Assembly (NCBI RefSeq): GCF_000092025.1
Contig: NC_003062.2
Coordinates: 2,230,001 to 2,294,000, forward strand
Source of the DNA: Agrobacterium fabrum str. C58
GTDB taxonomy: Bacteria > Pseudomonadota > Alphaproteobacteria > Rhizobiales > Rhizobiaceae
Length of the DNA: 64,000 nt
Direction of reading: 5' to 3'
A program made the translations under genes and the position numbers. The notes beneath the pieces are model-generated. The model had not been told where the DNA came from and made no database searches. It saw only the letters and a list, made by a program, of their open reading frames with translations. Positions 1-8,734 of the stretch are shown one piece after another (position 1 is the first letter of the stretch; every line of letters starts with the position of its first letter).

Positions 1-1149
1 CATTTCACCATTCTGCGCCCGCCGGAAAAACAGGATGGCACACCGATCAATGAATTGTCGCTGATCGCCTTCCCCACCCGTGAATTGTTCGTCGAGAAGA
101 TCAACGATTTCGATCTCATCATCTTCGACCGCTACCAGCATCGTGGCGTGCTGCCGATCCTTTATTACGATTACATCGCCCAATATGTCGAAAAGGGCGG
201 CGCGCTCTTGATCGCAGCCGGGCCGGAACATGCCGGTCAGGATTCGATCGCCATGACCCCGCTCGCCTCCGTGCTTCCGGCTCAGCCGACGGGTCAGGTG
301 CATCAGGCCGCCTTCTATCCGCGCCTTTCGGAAGCGGGCAAGAAACACCCTGTCACCCGTGGGCTAGAAGGCTCGGGCAACGAGCCGCCGCAATGGGGCC
401 GCTGGTTCCGCACCATCAGCGTCGACCCGCCGCAAGGTCAGACCGTGATGCTGGGCGACGGGCAGGACCCGCTGCTGGTGCTGAACCGTCAGGGCGAAGG
501 CCGTGTCGCCATGCTGCTGTCGGATCAGGGCTGGCTCTGGGCGCGTGGCTTCGAAGGCGGCGGCCCACATGTGGCGCTTTACCGCCGCATCGCCCACTGG
601 CTGATGAAGGAACCCGAGCTTGAGGAAGAGGCGCTGACGGCGCGCGCCAATGGCCGAACCTTGCAGATCACCCGCCAGACCATTGGCGACGATCCCGGTC
701 AGGCAAGCGTGCGTTTCCCCTCCGGCAAGACCGAGAACATGGCCTTCACCACCACCGAGCCCGGTCTTTACAGGATCGAGCGCCGCATGGATGAAACGGG
801 GCTGTTCGAGATCAAAAATGGCGATTTCACCACCCTCGTCCATGTCGGCGCGGTGGATGCGCCGGAATTCAAGGCGATGATTTCAACGACGGAAACGCTG
901 AAACCGCTGGCCGACGCCACCAAGGGCAGCGTGCACCGCGTGGCCGATAATTCCGGCCGTATCGCCCTTCCCGATATATTGCCGGTCCGCGGTGACATCA
1001 GGGTTGCGGACGAGGACCGCATGCTGATACGCCTGACCGACGAGACGGTGCTGAAAGGCGTCAACACCCTGCCGCTGTTTGCCGGTTTTGCCGGGCTTGG
1101 CGCCCTGCTGCTTGCCTTCTCCGCACTCTGGTGGCGTGAGGGCCGGTAA
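1..1149 (+). CDS. C-terminal part of a conserved membrane-anchored protein with a GATase1-like region (5' truncated)
   Basis: The reading frame is open from base 1, so the start lies outside the window; 382 codons remain. The visible part begins in an alpha/beta region (a DLIIFDRYQ strand, then GGALLIAAGPEHAG) that resembles the class I glutamine-amidotransferase-like fold found in rhizobial membrane proteins encoded beside MoxR/DUF58/DUF4159 genes. I see no Cys nucleophile elbow, so enzymatic activity is unlikely. A single hydrophobic segment (about residues 355-378) followed by WWREGR ends the protein, which suggests a large periplasmic domain anchored at the C-terminus. Family membership is inferred from pattern; the function is unknown. 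Confidence 0.7.
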   Translation, partial: HFTILRPPEKQDGTPINELSLIAFPTRELFVEKINDFDLIIFDRYQHRGVLPILYYDYIAQYVEKGGALLIAAGPEHAGQDSIAMTPLASVLPAQPTGQVHQAAFYPRLSEAGKKHPVTRGLEGSGNEPPQWGRWFRTISVDPPQGQTVMLGDGQDPLLVLNRQGEGRVAMLLSDQGWLWARGFEGGGPHVALYRRIAHWLMKEPELEEEALTARANGRTLQITRQTIGDDPGQASVRFPSGKTENMAFTTTEPGLYRIERRMDETGLFEIKNGDFTTLVHVGAVDAPEFKAMISTTETLKPLADATKGSVHRVADNSGRIALPDILPVRGDIRVADEDRMLIRLTDETVLKGVNTLPLFAGFAGLGALLLAFSALWWREGR

Positions 1150-1160
1150 AGGTGCTTTAA

Positions 1161-1183
1161 CCCGGCGGCAGCGCCGGGCTTCT
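1161..1183 (+). terminator. hairpin after the first gene
   Basis: A perfect 7-bp stem (CCCGGCG / CGCCGGG) with a GCAG loop begins 12 bases after the stop codon and is followed by a pyrimidine-rich CTTCTCCGTCTC tract. The T-run is weak, so termination is plausible rather than certain. Confidence 0.45.
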
Positions 1184-1238
1184 CCGTCTCCGATTGAAAC
1201 CCAAATCGGGCGCCGTCCGGCGTCTGGAGAAGAACACC

Positions 1239-1652
1239 ATGAATTTCGTTTTGAGTGATGTCGCGGATGCGGAAGCAGAAAAGGCCATCCGCGATCCGTT
1301 AGTGGCCTATAATCTCGCCCGTTTCGGCGAAAGCGACAAACGCGACCTCAACATCACCATCCGCAACGACGACAATAGCGTCACAGGCGGTCTGGTTGGT
1401 CACACTGCACGCGGCTGGCTTTACGTGCAGCTTCTTTTCGTGCCGGAAGCCATGCGCGGTCAGGGGATTGCCCCGAAGCTGCTTGCAATGGCTGAGGAAG
1501 AAGCACGAAAGCGCGGCTGCATGGGCGCCTATATTGACACGATGAACCCGGATGCCCTGAGAACTTACGAGAGATACGGTTTCACGAAGATAGGTTCGCT
1601 CGGGCCGCTCTCAAGCGGCCAGTCGATCACATGGCTGGAGAAACGCTTCTGA
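1239..1652 (+). CDS. GNAT-family N-acetyltransferase
   Basis: This 137-residue protein has the acetyl-CoA binding motif A (FVPEAMRGQGIAPKLL, with RGQGIA at residues 73-78) and a C-terminal NPDALRTYERYGF segment, both typical of small GNAT acetyltransferases. The substrate cannot be read from the sequence. An in-frame TTG at 1194 would add 15 residues, but the ATG at 1239 follows a good GGAGAA ribosome site by 7 bases and is preferred. It stands alone, convergent with the MFS gene that ends 10 bases downstream on the other strand. Confidence 0.85.
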   Translation: MNFVLSDVADAEAEKAIRDPLVAYNLARFGESDKRDLNITIRNDDNSVTGGLVGHTARGWLYVQLLFVPEAMRGQGIAPKLLAMAEEEARKRGCMGAYIDTMNPDALRTYERYGFTKIGSLGPLSSGQSITWLEKRF

Positions 1653-1661
1653 TAGCGTATC

Positions 1662-2975
1662 TCAGGTCAGCGCCACCTGCCGTGTTTCCGCATTGATCAT
1701 GGTCGCCGCAATGGCGGCCAGCACCAGTAGCCCGGCAAAGATGCCAATCGCGACCCCAAAACCCTGCGCAATGGCATAACCAAGCAGTGACGGCGCCAGC
1801 AGGCCGCCGAGCCTTGCCATGGCACCCGCAGCGCCCATGCCGGTCGCCCGCGACTCCGTCGGGTAAAGTTCCGGCGTAAAGGCATAAAGCGCACCCCAGG
1901 TGCCGAGCAGCGCGAAGCTCATGATGAGAAGCGAGGCGGCAATCATCGCACCGGCAGAGGCGAGCGTGAAGAGCAGGCAGCCGAGCGCCGACAGCAGGCA
2001 GAAACCGATCAGCGTCGGCTTGCGACCCCACTTCTCGACGCCATAGGCAGCAATTGCATAACCGGGGATCTGCGCCAGCGCCACCAGCACCAGAAACCCG
2101 TAACCGCGCACGAAACCGAAACCGTCCCCTGCCAGTTTCGCCGGCATCCAGGTGAAGACGCCATAATAGGAAACGGAGACGAGAAACCAGATGGCGAGGA
2201 TCATCATGCTGCGCTGCCGGAGCGCCGGCGAAAATATCCCCTGCCCCTTGGTCACGTCAGGCTGGAAAAGCCCGGTTCCGGCATCGAGCGGTGCACGGCC
2301 GTTCACCACCAGCATGCGGTTGACGACGGCCTTGGCTTCTTCGGATCGCCCCGTGCGCAGCAGGTAGAGCGGCGATTCCGGCACCAGAAAGCGAAGCCCG
2401 AGACCAAGAACGGCCGGGAAAGCCGTCACCGCAAAAATATAGCGCCAGGCATCAGCCACGCCCGCAAGACTGGCACCCCAAGCCGCCAGTGCCACGATCA
2501 GTGTGCCAACCGCCCAGAAACCTTCCAGAAAAACCAGCCAGCGCCCGCGATTTTTGGCAGGCAGGAATTCGGCCATCATCGCATAATCCACCGGCAAAGT
2601 GCCGCCCACCGCAGCTCCGGTGAGAAAACGCAGGACGAGCAGAATGGTGAAATCGGGTGAAAATATCGAAAGCACGCCGAACAGCGCATCGCAGGCCACG
2701 GTGACGATCAGCACCCGGCGGCGCCCATAGCGGTCCGCCAACCGCCCGAAACCGGCAGCACCCAGCAACATGCCGAAAAAGAACGCCGTTCCGGTCTGCA
2801 GCGCCTGCGGCACTGTCAGGCCAAAGGTCGCGGCAATCGAGGCGGCTGTGAAGCCGACCGCCAGAACCTGCATGGCATCCGCCGCCCAGACGAGGCCGAA
2901 TATGCCCATCAGCCGCCGTTGATAGGCGCCCGCACCCGCGCGTTCCAGCGCATCGTTCATGGTGATTGCCGTCAT
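1662..2975 (-). CDS. MFS transporter, SV2/sugar-transporter-like subfamily
   Basis: This 437-residue protein has about 12 hydrophobic segments. The MFS signature GRLADRYGRRR lies at residues 77-87 between the second and third helices, with a matching EKWGRKPT motif in the second half and an ELYPTESRATGMG motif near helices 10/11, as in the sugar/SV2-like and NiaP-type branches. It should be an inner-membrane proton-coupled carrier for a small organic molecule. The substrate is not evident. It lies 89 bases downstream of a same-strand acetyltransferase gene. Confidence 0.85.
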   Translation of the reverse strand: MTAITMNDALERAGAGAYQRRLMGIFGLVWAADAMQVLAVGFTAASIAATFGLTVPQALQTGTAFFFGMLLGAAGFGRLADRYGRRRVLIVTVACDALFGVLSIFSPDFTILLVLRFLTGAAVGGTLPVDYAMMAEFLPAKNRGRWLVFLEGFWAVGTLIVALAAWGASLAGVADAWRYIFAVTAFPAVLGLGLRFLVPESPLYLLRTGRSEEAKAVVNRMLVVNGRAPLDAGTGLFQPDVTKGQGIFSPALRQRSMMILAIWFLVSVSYYGVFTWMPAKLAGDGFGFVRGYGFLVLVALAQIPGYAIAAYGVEKWGRKPTLIGFCLLSALGCLLFTLASAGAMIAASLLIMSFALLGTWGALYAFTPELYPTESRATGMGAAGAMARLGGLLAPSLLGYAIAQGFGVAIGIFAGLLVLAAIAATMINAETRQVALT

Positions 2976-3064
2976 ATGCTCGCCCCCGTGCCGAAATCGA
3001 CTTTCACTTGCTATCGTATAGGGGGAGGAAAAGAGAGAGAAAAAAGCCCTTTTAAAGAATTTCT

Positions 3065-3634
3065 TCAGCCGTAAACCCGAAGAGGCTCCTCAAAACTCTC
3101 ATCTTCCGCCGCAGCGGCAGGCATGGCGGCCTCGCATTTGCGCCAGCCGATCTTGCCCTTCAGCCGCTGGTGAACATCATCACCAACAGGCACCACCAGC
3201 ACCCGGTTCGGATCGACAGGCCCGGGAAAATCGAGCGCCGCATAAGCGACCTTTTCGAAACCGAGCGGCATATAATAGGGCGGATCACCAATCAGGATAA
3301 CGGCCTCGGAGCCCTTGCGCCTTGCAGCCGCAATGGCGATCCGGACGAGTTCGCGGCCAATGCCCATATTCTTGTGCGAGGGCCGCACCGCAAGCGGACC
3401 GAGCATATGGCCCTTCACCGCACCGGCCAGAACCGGCGTCATGCGCACCGAAGCGATGGTTTCGCCATCATCGGCGCAAACGAAGGACAGCGACCGGTCA
3501 TGCGGACCCTGCTCGCGGATGCGCGCCGCGGCACGGGTATGCCGGCCGGGACCAAATGCTTCTTCGTTGATGAGGTCGATGATGGCGTCGTGCGACGCGT
3601 CCTCGGTGAGGTAGACAAGATCGTGCTTGGACAT
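3065..3634 (-). CDS. GNAT-family N-acetyltransferase
   Basis: A 189-residue acetyltransferase: LGPLAVRPSHKNMGIGREL carries the motif A turn (KNMGIG), and YYMPLGFEK is the usual terminal strand. This domain organisation is common in predicted N-acetyltransferases of the YhbS type. The frame extends 12 codons upstream to a TTG at 3670, but the ATG at 3634 (MSKHDL) fits family length better, although its ribosome site is weak. The C-terminal 30 residues are Ala/Glu-rich and look disordered. Substrate unknown. Confidence 0.8.
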   Translation of the reverse strand: MSKHDLVYLTEDASHDAIIDLINEEAFGPGRHTRAAARIREQGPHDRSLSFVCADDGETIASVRMTPVLAGAVKGHMLGPLAVRPSHKNMGIGRELVRIAIAAARRKGSEAVILIGDPPYYMPLGFEKVAYAALDFPGPVDPNRVLVVPVGDDVHQRLKGKIGWRKCEAAMPAAAAEDESFEEPLRVYG

Positions 3635-3930
3635 GAAGAGACCGAAACTTCCAGAATGCGGATGCGACAATAGATGACGGCTGCGCCGGTGAGGGCGTTC
3701 AGGAGCGTCAGCGTCGTCGGAGCATCCGTTGTTCGATCATAGTCAGCAATTTCCTCAGATTTGTGAAAATCGCAATTATCAGGAAAATTCCCACCCGTCC
3801 AGAACAAATCTCGAGGCCATCCCATTCAGCCCGTGCAGGACCGGAAACGCATTGTTCAATGCCTTGCGGGTTCGCGGCGTCGCGCAAAGCAGGTAGGATT
3901 GCCGTCAAGGAAACAATCAAGGAGATCGTC

Positions 3931-4923
3931 ATGGGCATGCTGGTGGAAGGCGTATGGAAAGACGTCTGGTACGACACCAAGGAAACCAAGGGGCATTTCA
4001 AGCGTAGCGCCTCGCAATTCCGCAACTGGGTCACGGTGGATGGCGCAGTCGGCCCTTCCGGAGAGGGCGGCTTTGAGGCGGAGAAGGATCGTTACCACCT
4101 CTATGTCTCCTTCGCCTGCCCGTGGGCGCACCGCACGCTGATCTTCCGCAAGCTGAAAAAGCTGGAAGACCTGATCTCGGTCTCCGTGGTTGATCCGCTG
4201 ATGCTGGAAAACGGCTGGGAATTCAAGCCTGAAGGCGAGCGCACGCCGGGCGCGACGCAGGATCACCTCTTCGGCTCCTCCACGCTCTGGCAGGTCTACA
4301 CCAAGGCGGACCCCACCTATTCCGGACGCGTCACCGTGCCGGTCCTGTGGGACAAAAAGCGCGGCACCATCGTCTCCAATGAATCGGCGGAAATCATCCG
4401 CATGTTCAACGTCGCCTTCAACGATCTCACCGGATCGGACGCGGATTATTACCCCAAGGCGCTGCGCGCCGAAATCGATGCGCTGAACGACGTCATCTAC
4501 GACACCGTCAATAATGGCGTCTACAAGGCCGGTTTCGCCACCACGCAGGATGCCTATCAGCAAAATGCGGTGAAGGTGTTCGAAACGCTGGATATGCTGG
4601 AAGACCGCCTGAAGGACCGGCGCTTCCTATTCGGCTCAGAGCAGACGGAAGCGGACTGGCGCCTGTTCACCACGCTGGTCCGGTTCGACCCCGTCTATGT
4701 CGGCCATTTCAAATGCAATATCCGCCGCATCCACGACTATCCGCACCTGACCGGTTACCTGCGCGATCTTTACCAGACGCCAGGCGTGCCCGACACGGTC
4801 GACATGCGCCACATCAAGGAACATTATTACCGCAGCCACCGCACCATCAATCCGACCGGCATCGTGCCCATCGGCCCGGAACTGGACCTGACCATGGCCC
4901 ATGGCCGCGAGGCGCTCTCCTGA
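3931..4923 (+). CDS. glutathione S-transferase of the glutathionyl-hydroquinone reductase (Xi/ECM4-YqjG) type
   Basis: This 330-residue protein matches the Xi-class GSTs, which reduce glutathionyl-hydroquinones with glutathione. The diagnostic catalytic motif CPWAHR is at residues 63-68, preceded by a long N-terminal extension. SNESAEIIRMFN gives the glutathione gamma-Glu contact (ES motif), and the alpha-helical C-terminal domain includes DWRLFTTLVRFDPVYVGHFKCN. The start is fixed by AAGGAG eight bases before the ATG at 3931; an upstream in-frame extension to 3763 lacks family similarity. It probably detoxifies quinones in the cytoplasm. No operon partner is visible. Confidence 0.9.
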   Translation: MGMLVEGVWKDVWYDTKETKGHFKRSASQFRNWVTVDGAVGPSGEGGFEAEKDRYHLYVSFACPWAHRTLIFRKLKKLEDLISVSVVDPLMLENGWEFKPEGERTPGATQDHLFGSSTLWQVYTKADPTYSGRVTVPVLWDKKRGTIVSNESAEIIRMFNVAFNDLTGSDADYYPKALRAEIDALNDVIYDTVNNGVYKAGFATTQDAYQQNAVKVFETLDMLEDRLKDRRFLFGSEQTEADWRLFTTLVRFDPVYVGHFKCNIRRIHDYPHLTGYLRDLYQTPGVPDTVDMRHIKEHYYRSHRTINPTGIVPIGPELDLTMAHGREALS

Positions 4924-4940
4924 CGGAAAGCCGCCCGCCG

Positions 4941-5432
4941 CTACCAATAGTCGGCAATCGCCGCTTCGCCGGCAAGCTCGGCAAGGCGGCGGCGGGTCGC
5001 TGGCGTCAATCCCTCGGGCAGGGCTGAGAGTTCGAAAAAGCCGCTTTCGGTGATCTCATGATCCGGTTTTTTCGGCGTCGTCTGGGTGACCTGAAGCCGA
5101 TAGAGCGCCACATGATCGCGGTTGCTACCTTCCAGATTGAGGTAGACATGGACAAGCTCAGGGATCGAGGCAGCATCGAGATTGCCTTCCTCACGGATCT
5201 CCTTGTGCAGTGCCATCAGCAGGGTCTCGCCCCGCTCCACCCCGCCACCCGGAAGATACCAGCCGGGCAGATAGGTATGCCGCACCAGAAAGATCCTGCC
5301 CTTTTCATCGAAACAGGCCGCACGCACGCCAAGCGTGGCCCCGCGCGTGAGCAGGAAAACGAAATGCATAAAGCGGATGAAGACACGCCTGTGGAACGGA
5401 CGGGCCTTCTGCCCTGTTGTCTCGTCATTCAC
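4941..5432 (-). CDS. Nudix hydrolase family protein
   Basis: A Nudix box is readable at GGGVERGETLLMALHKEIR followed by EEGNL, giving the metal-binding glutamates (REEGN core). Two positions depart from the consensus: Lys replaces the Arg of REU, and Asn occupies the last Gly position. LVRHTYLPGWYLPGG upstream is a typical substrate-entry strand. The product would be about 163 residues from the GTG at 5432, which follows GGAGAA; an alternative GTG at 5474 adds 14 residues. Substrate unknown, probably a nucleoside diphosphate derivative. It converges on the GST gene with an 17-base gap. Confidence 0.8.
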   Translation of the reverse strand: MNDETTGQKARPFHRRVFIRFMHFVFLLTRGATLGVRAACFDEKGRIFLVRHTYLPGWYLPGGGVERGETLLMALHKEIREEGNLDAASIPELVHVYLNLEGSNRDHVALYRLQVTQTTPKKPDHEITESGFFELSALPEGLTPATRRRLAELAGEAAIADYW

Positions 5433-5498
5433 CCTGGTTTCTCCGCGCTGGCAGGCTTTTATTGGACGTGCCACATATCATAGGTTATCTCTGCCGCC

Positions 5499-6449
5499 AT
5501 GTTTAAACTTGCGCATATTTCAGACGTCCATTTAGGGCCACTGCCAAAGCTCACTTTCCGGGAACTTGCATCCAAGCGCATCACCGGTTTCGTCAACTGG
5601 CACCGCAACCGCCGCAAGCATCTCTTCACCGATACGCTGGAAAAACTGCTCGACGATCTCGAGACCAAATCACCGGATCATCTGGCTATTACCGGCGATC
5701 TCGTCAATCTTGCGACCGGCATCGAAATCCGCGCCGCCGCCGACTGGCTGGAGGAAGTGGGCGATCCCGAAAAAACCTCAGTCGTTCCCGGCAATCACGA
5801 CGCCTATGTCTCTGGCGCGCACGACAAGGCCATGCAGGCCTGGTATCCCTACGTGCGCGGTGATGGCGATCCTGCGGAATGGGACGATGACCGCAAGATT
5901 TTCCCCTACATGCGCGTACGCGGCCCGGTGGCGCTGATCGGCTGCTCGACCTCGATTGCGACGCCGCCCTTTTCTGCAACAGGATATTTCGGCAACCGGC
6001 AGGCGCGCGCCACGGCGGAACTTCTGAAAAAAGCTGGCGAGCAGGGACTGTTCCGGGTGGTGATGATCCATCATCCGCCGATCCGGGGTGCGGCTGCCGC
6101 CCATAAACGCATGTTCGGCATGCGCCGTTTTGCAGCCGCGCTCGGCGTCGGCGGCGCGGAACTCGTGCTGCATGGTCATACGCATTTGAATACGGTTTAT
6201 TGGCTGAATACGCATCACGGGGAGGACCACATCCCCGTCGTCGGCATTTCCTCCGCCAGCCAAGGTCCGGGCGGCGAGAAACCGCGGGCGGCCTATAATC
6301 TCTTCCACATTTCCGGTGGGCCGGGCACGTGGAACGTTGCCTGCGAGCGGCACAGCCTCAATGAGACGGGAACGGGTGTGGCGCTTGAGGATATCAGGGT
6401 GTTTTATGAGAATGGGCGGCCGCTGGGGTTTTCGCGGTTGGGGGAGTAG
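5499..6449 (+). CDS. calcineurin-like metallophosphoesterase
   Basis: All five metal-binding blocks of the family are present in order in this 316-residue protein: DVHLG (residues 9-13), GDLVN (66-70), GNHDAY (98-103), HHPP in the middle, and HGHTHLN near residue 225. This arrangement belongs to binuclear-metal phosphoesterases of the CpdA/Icc-like superfamily. The substrate (cyclic nucleotide, phospholipid or other phosphodiester) cannot be decided from sequence. No signal peptide is present, so it is cytosolic. The gene starts 66 bases from the divergent Nudix gene. Confidence 0.85.
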   Translation: MFKLAHISDVHLGPLPKLTFRELASKRITGFVNWHRNRRKHLFTDTLEKLLDDLETKSPDHLAITGDLVNLATGIEIRAAADWLEEVGDPEKTSVVPGNHDAYVSGAHDKAMQAWYPYVRGDGDPAEWDDDRKIFPYMRVRGPVALIGCSTSIATPPFSATGYFGNRQARATAELLKKAGEQGLFRVVMIHHPPIRGAAAAHKRMFGMRRFAAALGVGGAELVLHGHTHLNTVYWLNTHHGEDHIPVVGISSASQGPGGEKPRAAYNLFHISGGPGTWNVACERHSLNETGTGVALEDIRVFYENGRPLGFSRLGE

Positions 6450-6481
6450 AAGTCGGGCCGTGATGCCGGAGGCTGGGGTTC

Positions 6482-6637
6482 ACCCCCCTCTGCCCTGCCG
6501 GGCATCTCCCCCACAAGGAGGGAGATCAGCAAGGAGCGCCACCACCGCTTCATTCTCAAATGTAGAGATGGCCGAGACCTGACCGCGAGTCGATCTCCCC
6601 CCTTGTGGGGGAGATGCCCGGCAGGGCAGAGGGGGGT
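6482..6637. repeat. large intergenic palindrome with 46-bp arms
   Basis: The arms at 6482-6527 and 6592-6637 are inverted copies that match at 45 of 46 positions, separated by 64 bases. The arm text (CCCTCTGCCCTGCCGGGCATCT then CCCCCACAAGG) is of the rhizobial intergenic mosaic/palindromic repeat type recalled from Rhizobium and Agrobacterium genomes. It sits between the convergent ends of the phosphoesterase gene and leuA and could act as a bidirectional transcription stop through a long RNA hairpin. Confidence 0.85.
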
Positions 6638-6658
6638 AAACCCCACCCTTGAGGCTTC

Positions 6659-8368
6659 TTACTTCGCCCGCTCTTCCAACACCCGATTGGCCGCCGAAAC
6701 GATCGCCTCCAGCGACGCAGCCACAATATTCGTATTAACACCCGCCCCGAACAGCTTCCCGCCCGGATGCTCCATCTCGACATAGGCGATGGCCGATGCA
6801 TTGGAGCCGTGCTGCAGCGAATGTTCCGAATAATCATTCACCGACAGATCAACCCCGAGATAGACCGACAGCGCATTGATGAACCCGTCAATCGGACCGG
6901 TTCCCTTGCCCTCGATGCGCTTCACCTCGCCATTGTCGGTAATTTCGGCGGCGACGATGCGCACGCCCTTGAAATCGCCGGCCGGATAGGTGTGGTGATC
7001 CACGAACTTGATGCGGGCATTCGGCTGCGTCACGTAACGCTCGATAAAACGCTCATAGATGCGCTTGGCCGGCAGTTCAACACCCTCTTCATCGGTAATG
7101 CGCTGGATGTCCTCACGGAATTCCACCTGCAGGTTACGCGGCAGGTTGATGCCGTAATCCTGCTGCAGAATATAGGCGATGCCGCCCTTGCCGGACTGCG
7201 AATTGATGCGAATGATCGCCTCGTAGGAACGACCGACATCCTTCGGATCGATCGGCAGATAGGGTACTTCCCACACCGGGTGATTGGCGACCTTGATCGC
7301 CTTCATGCCCTTGTTGATCGCATCCTGATGCGAGCCGGAGAACGCCGTATAGACCAGTTCGCCGACATAGGGGTGGCGCTCGGGGATCGTCATCTCGTTG
7401 GAATATTCATAGACCGCCTTGATGCGCTCGATATCGCGGCAATCCAGTTCCGGATCCACGCCCTGCGTATACATGTTCAGCGCCAGCGTCACGACATCGA
7501 CATTGCCCGTGCGCTCGCCATTGCCGAACAGGGTGCCTTCGACGCGGTCTGCGCCGGCCATCAGAGCCAGTTCGGTCGCAGCGATGCCCGTGCCACGGTC
7601 ATTATGCGGATGCAGCGAGATGATGACGTTTTCGCGATTGTCGATGTTACGGCACATCCATTCGATCTGGTCGGCATAGATGTTCGGCGTCGCCATCTCA
7701 ACGGTGGAAGGCAGGTTCAGGATCAGCTTGTTATCCGCCGTCGGCTTCACCACCTCGACCACGGCGTTGCAGATTTCCAGCGCCACTTCCAGCTCGGTCC
7801 CGGTAAAGCTCTCAGGCGAATATTCGAAGCGGAAACCGCCGCCGGCCTTGGCCGCCATGTCGGTGATCATCTTGGCCGCATCGACGGCGATCTGCTTGAT
7901 GCCGTGCACATCCTTGCCGAACACCACGCGCCGCTGCAATTCCGAGGTGGAGTTGTAGAAATGGATAATCGGCTTATTGGCGCCTTCCAACGCTTCAAAC
8001 GTGCGGGTGATCAGTTCCGGGCGGCACTGCACCAGCACCTGCAGGGATACATCATCAGGCACATTGCCTTCTTCCACACACCAGCGGGCGAAATCGAAAT
8101 CCGTCTGCGAGGCGGAGGGGAAACCGATTTCGATTTCCTTGAAGCCCATTTCGAGCAGCAGCTTGAACATGCGGGCCTTGCGGTCGTGGCCCATGGGGTT
8201 GACCAGCGACTGGTTGCCGTCGCGCAGATCCACCGAACACCAGATCGGCGCCTTGTCGATGGTCTTGCCCGGCCATGTGCGGTCAGGAATGTTGATGGTC
8301 GGGTAAGGGCGATACTTCACGCTCGCGTCGGTCATGCCCTTGGAAATAGTGGTGATCTTGCCGTCCAT
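6659..8368 (-). CDS. leuA: 2-isopropylmalate synthase (LeuA, class 2 form)
   Basis: The 569-residue protein catalyses the first committed step of leucine synthesis, acetyl-CoA plus 2-oxoisovalerate. It contains the HMGL-like domain signature WCSVDLRDGNQSL near the N-terminus, SLHPHNDRGTGIAATELA with the metal-binding His pair, and a C-terminal allosteric LeuA dimer domain (GKGTGPIDGFINAL) that binds leucine. The start at 8368 follows AAGGAGG; a 14-codon extension to 8410 is unlikely. The 366-base upstream region holds a candidate leader peptide, hairpin and promoter, so feedback is probably both allosteric and by attenuation. Confidence 0.95.
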   Translation of the reverse strand: MDGKITTISKGMTDASVKYRPYPTINIPDRTWPGKTIDKAPIWCSVDLRDGNQSLVNPMGHDRKARMFKLLLEMGFKEIEIGFPSASQTDFDFARWCVEEGNVPDDVSLQVLVQCRPELITRTFEALEGANKPIIHFYNSTSELQRRVVFGKDVHGIKQIAVDAAKMITDMAAKAGGGFRFEYSPESFTGTELEVALEICNAVVEVVKPTADNKLILNLPSTVEMATPNIYADQIEWMCRNIDNRENVIISLHPHNDRGTGIAATELALMAGADRVEGTLFGNGERTGNVDVVTLALNMYTQGVDPELDCRDIERIKAVYEYSNEMTIPERHPYVGELVYTAFSGSHQDAINKGMKAIKVANHPVWEVPYLPIDPKDVGRSYEAIIRINSQSGKGGIAYILQQDYGINLPRNLQVEFREDIQRITDEEGVELPAKRIYERFIERYVTQPNARIKFVDHHTYPAGDFKGVRIVAAEITDNGEVKRIEGKGTGPIDGFINALSVYLGVDLSVNDYSEHSLQHGSNASAIAYVEMEHPGGKLFGAGVNTNIVAASLEAIVSAANRVLEERAK

Positions 8369-8465
8369 GTCGCGTCCTCCTTGCGCAGTCCGCGGGCGTC
8401 TTGATGCCATCGGCGGATGCGCGGCTCTTGAGAGCCTAAATCCAGTATAAAATGAGATTTCGAGA

Positions 8466-8512
8466 TGAGGAGCGTTTGCGCCAGCGGGCTTTCGGCCGCC
8501 GGGCGCTCCTCA
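8466..8512 (-). promoter_or_regulatory. candidate leuA attenuator hairpin
   Basis: A 9-bp perfect stem (8504-8512 with 8466-8474; TGAGGAGCG / CGCTCCTCA read on the minus strand) encloses a GC-rich 29-base loop that can form a further stem. The 5' arm overlaps the stop codon of the Leu-rich leader. The tract after the stem (TCTCGAAATCTCATTTTAT) is only moderately U-rich, so it is a weaker terminator than the trp attenuator elsewhere in this window. Confidence 0.45.
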
Positions 8513-8629
8513 CTGGACCCGGCAACCGCGTGTAAGGTCGAGGCTAAGAAGCGAGAGTGCACCGCACGGCGAGGCCTTCGCAGAAATCTGCGCGCTCATG
8601 CCGGAAATGGTTGCGATGCTGTTGCTCAT
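8510..8629 (-). CDS. candidate leucine leader peptide upstream of leuA (39 residues)
   Basis: An ATG-started frame of 40 codons encodes a peptide whose second half reads ALSLLSLDL, five Leu codons within eight, shortly before the TGA. It lies 141 bases upstream of leuA, and its stop codon is embedded in the 5' arm of a hairpin. A -10-like TATACA ends 7 bases before the ATG, so the transcript may start at or next to the AUG, as described for the leaderless trpL transcript of Sinorhizobium. No ribosome site is visible. An internal ATG at 8599 would give a 29-residue version. Function as an attenuator peptide is inference. Confidence 0.5.
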   Translation of the reverse strand: MSNSIATISGMSAQISAKASPCGALSLLSLDLTRGCRVQ

Positions 8630-8636
8630 GGCGACG

Positions 8637-8666
8637 TGTATAAACAGCGGCCGGCGGTCTGACAAG
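8637..8666 (-). promoter_or_regulatory. candidate leuA promoter
   Basis: On the minus strand CTTGTC (8661-8666) and TATACA (8637-8642) are separated by 18 bases, close to the alphaproteobacterial CTTGAC / CTATAT pattern. The predicted start is at or next to the leader ATG at 8629. Confidence 0.4.
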
Positions 8667-8734
8667 TGATCTTGTGAGGTGCAGGCTTATTTTCCCGCTC
8701 TGCCAGTCCCCACCATTTCAGTGTTCCATTCAGC

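Noticed and set aside
6767..8404. 545-residue frame on the plus strand
   Set aside because: It is the antisense shadow of leuA; its His/Arg/Asp-rich composition and lack of a ribosome site show no independent coding.
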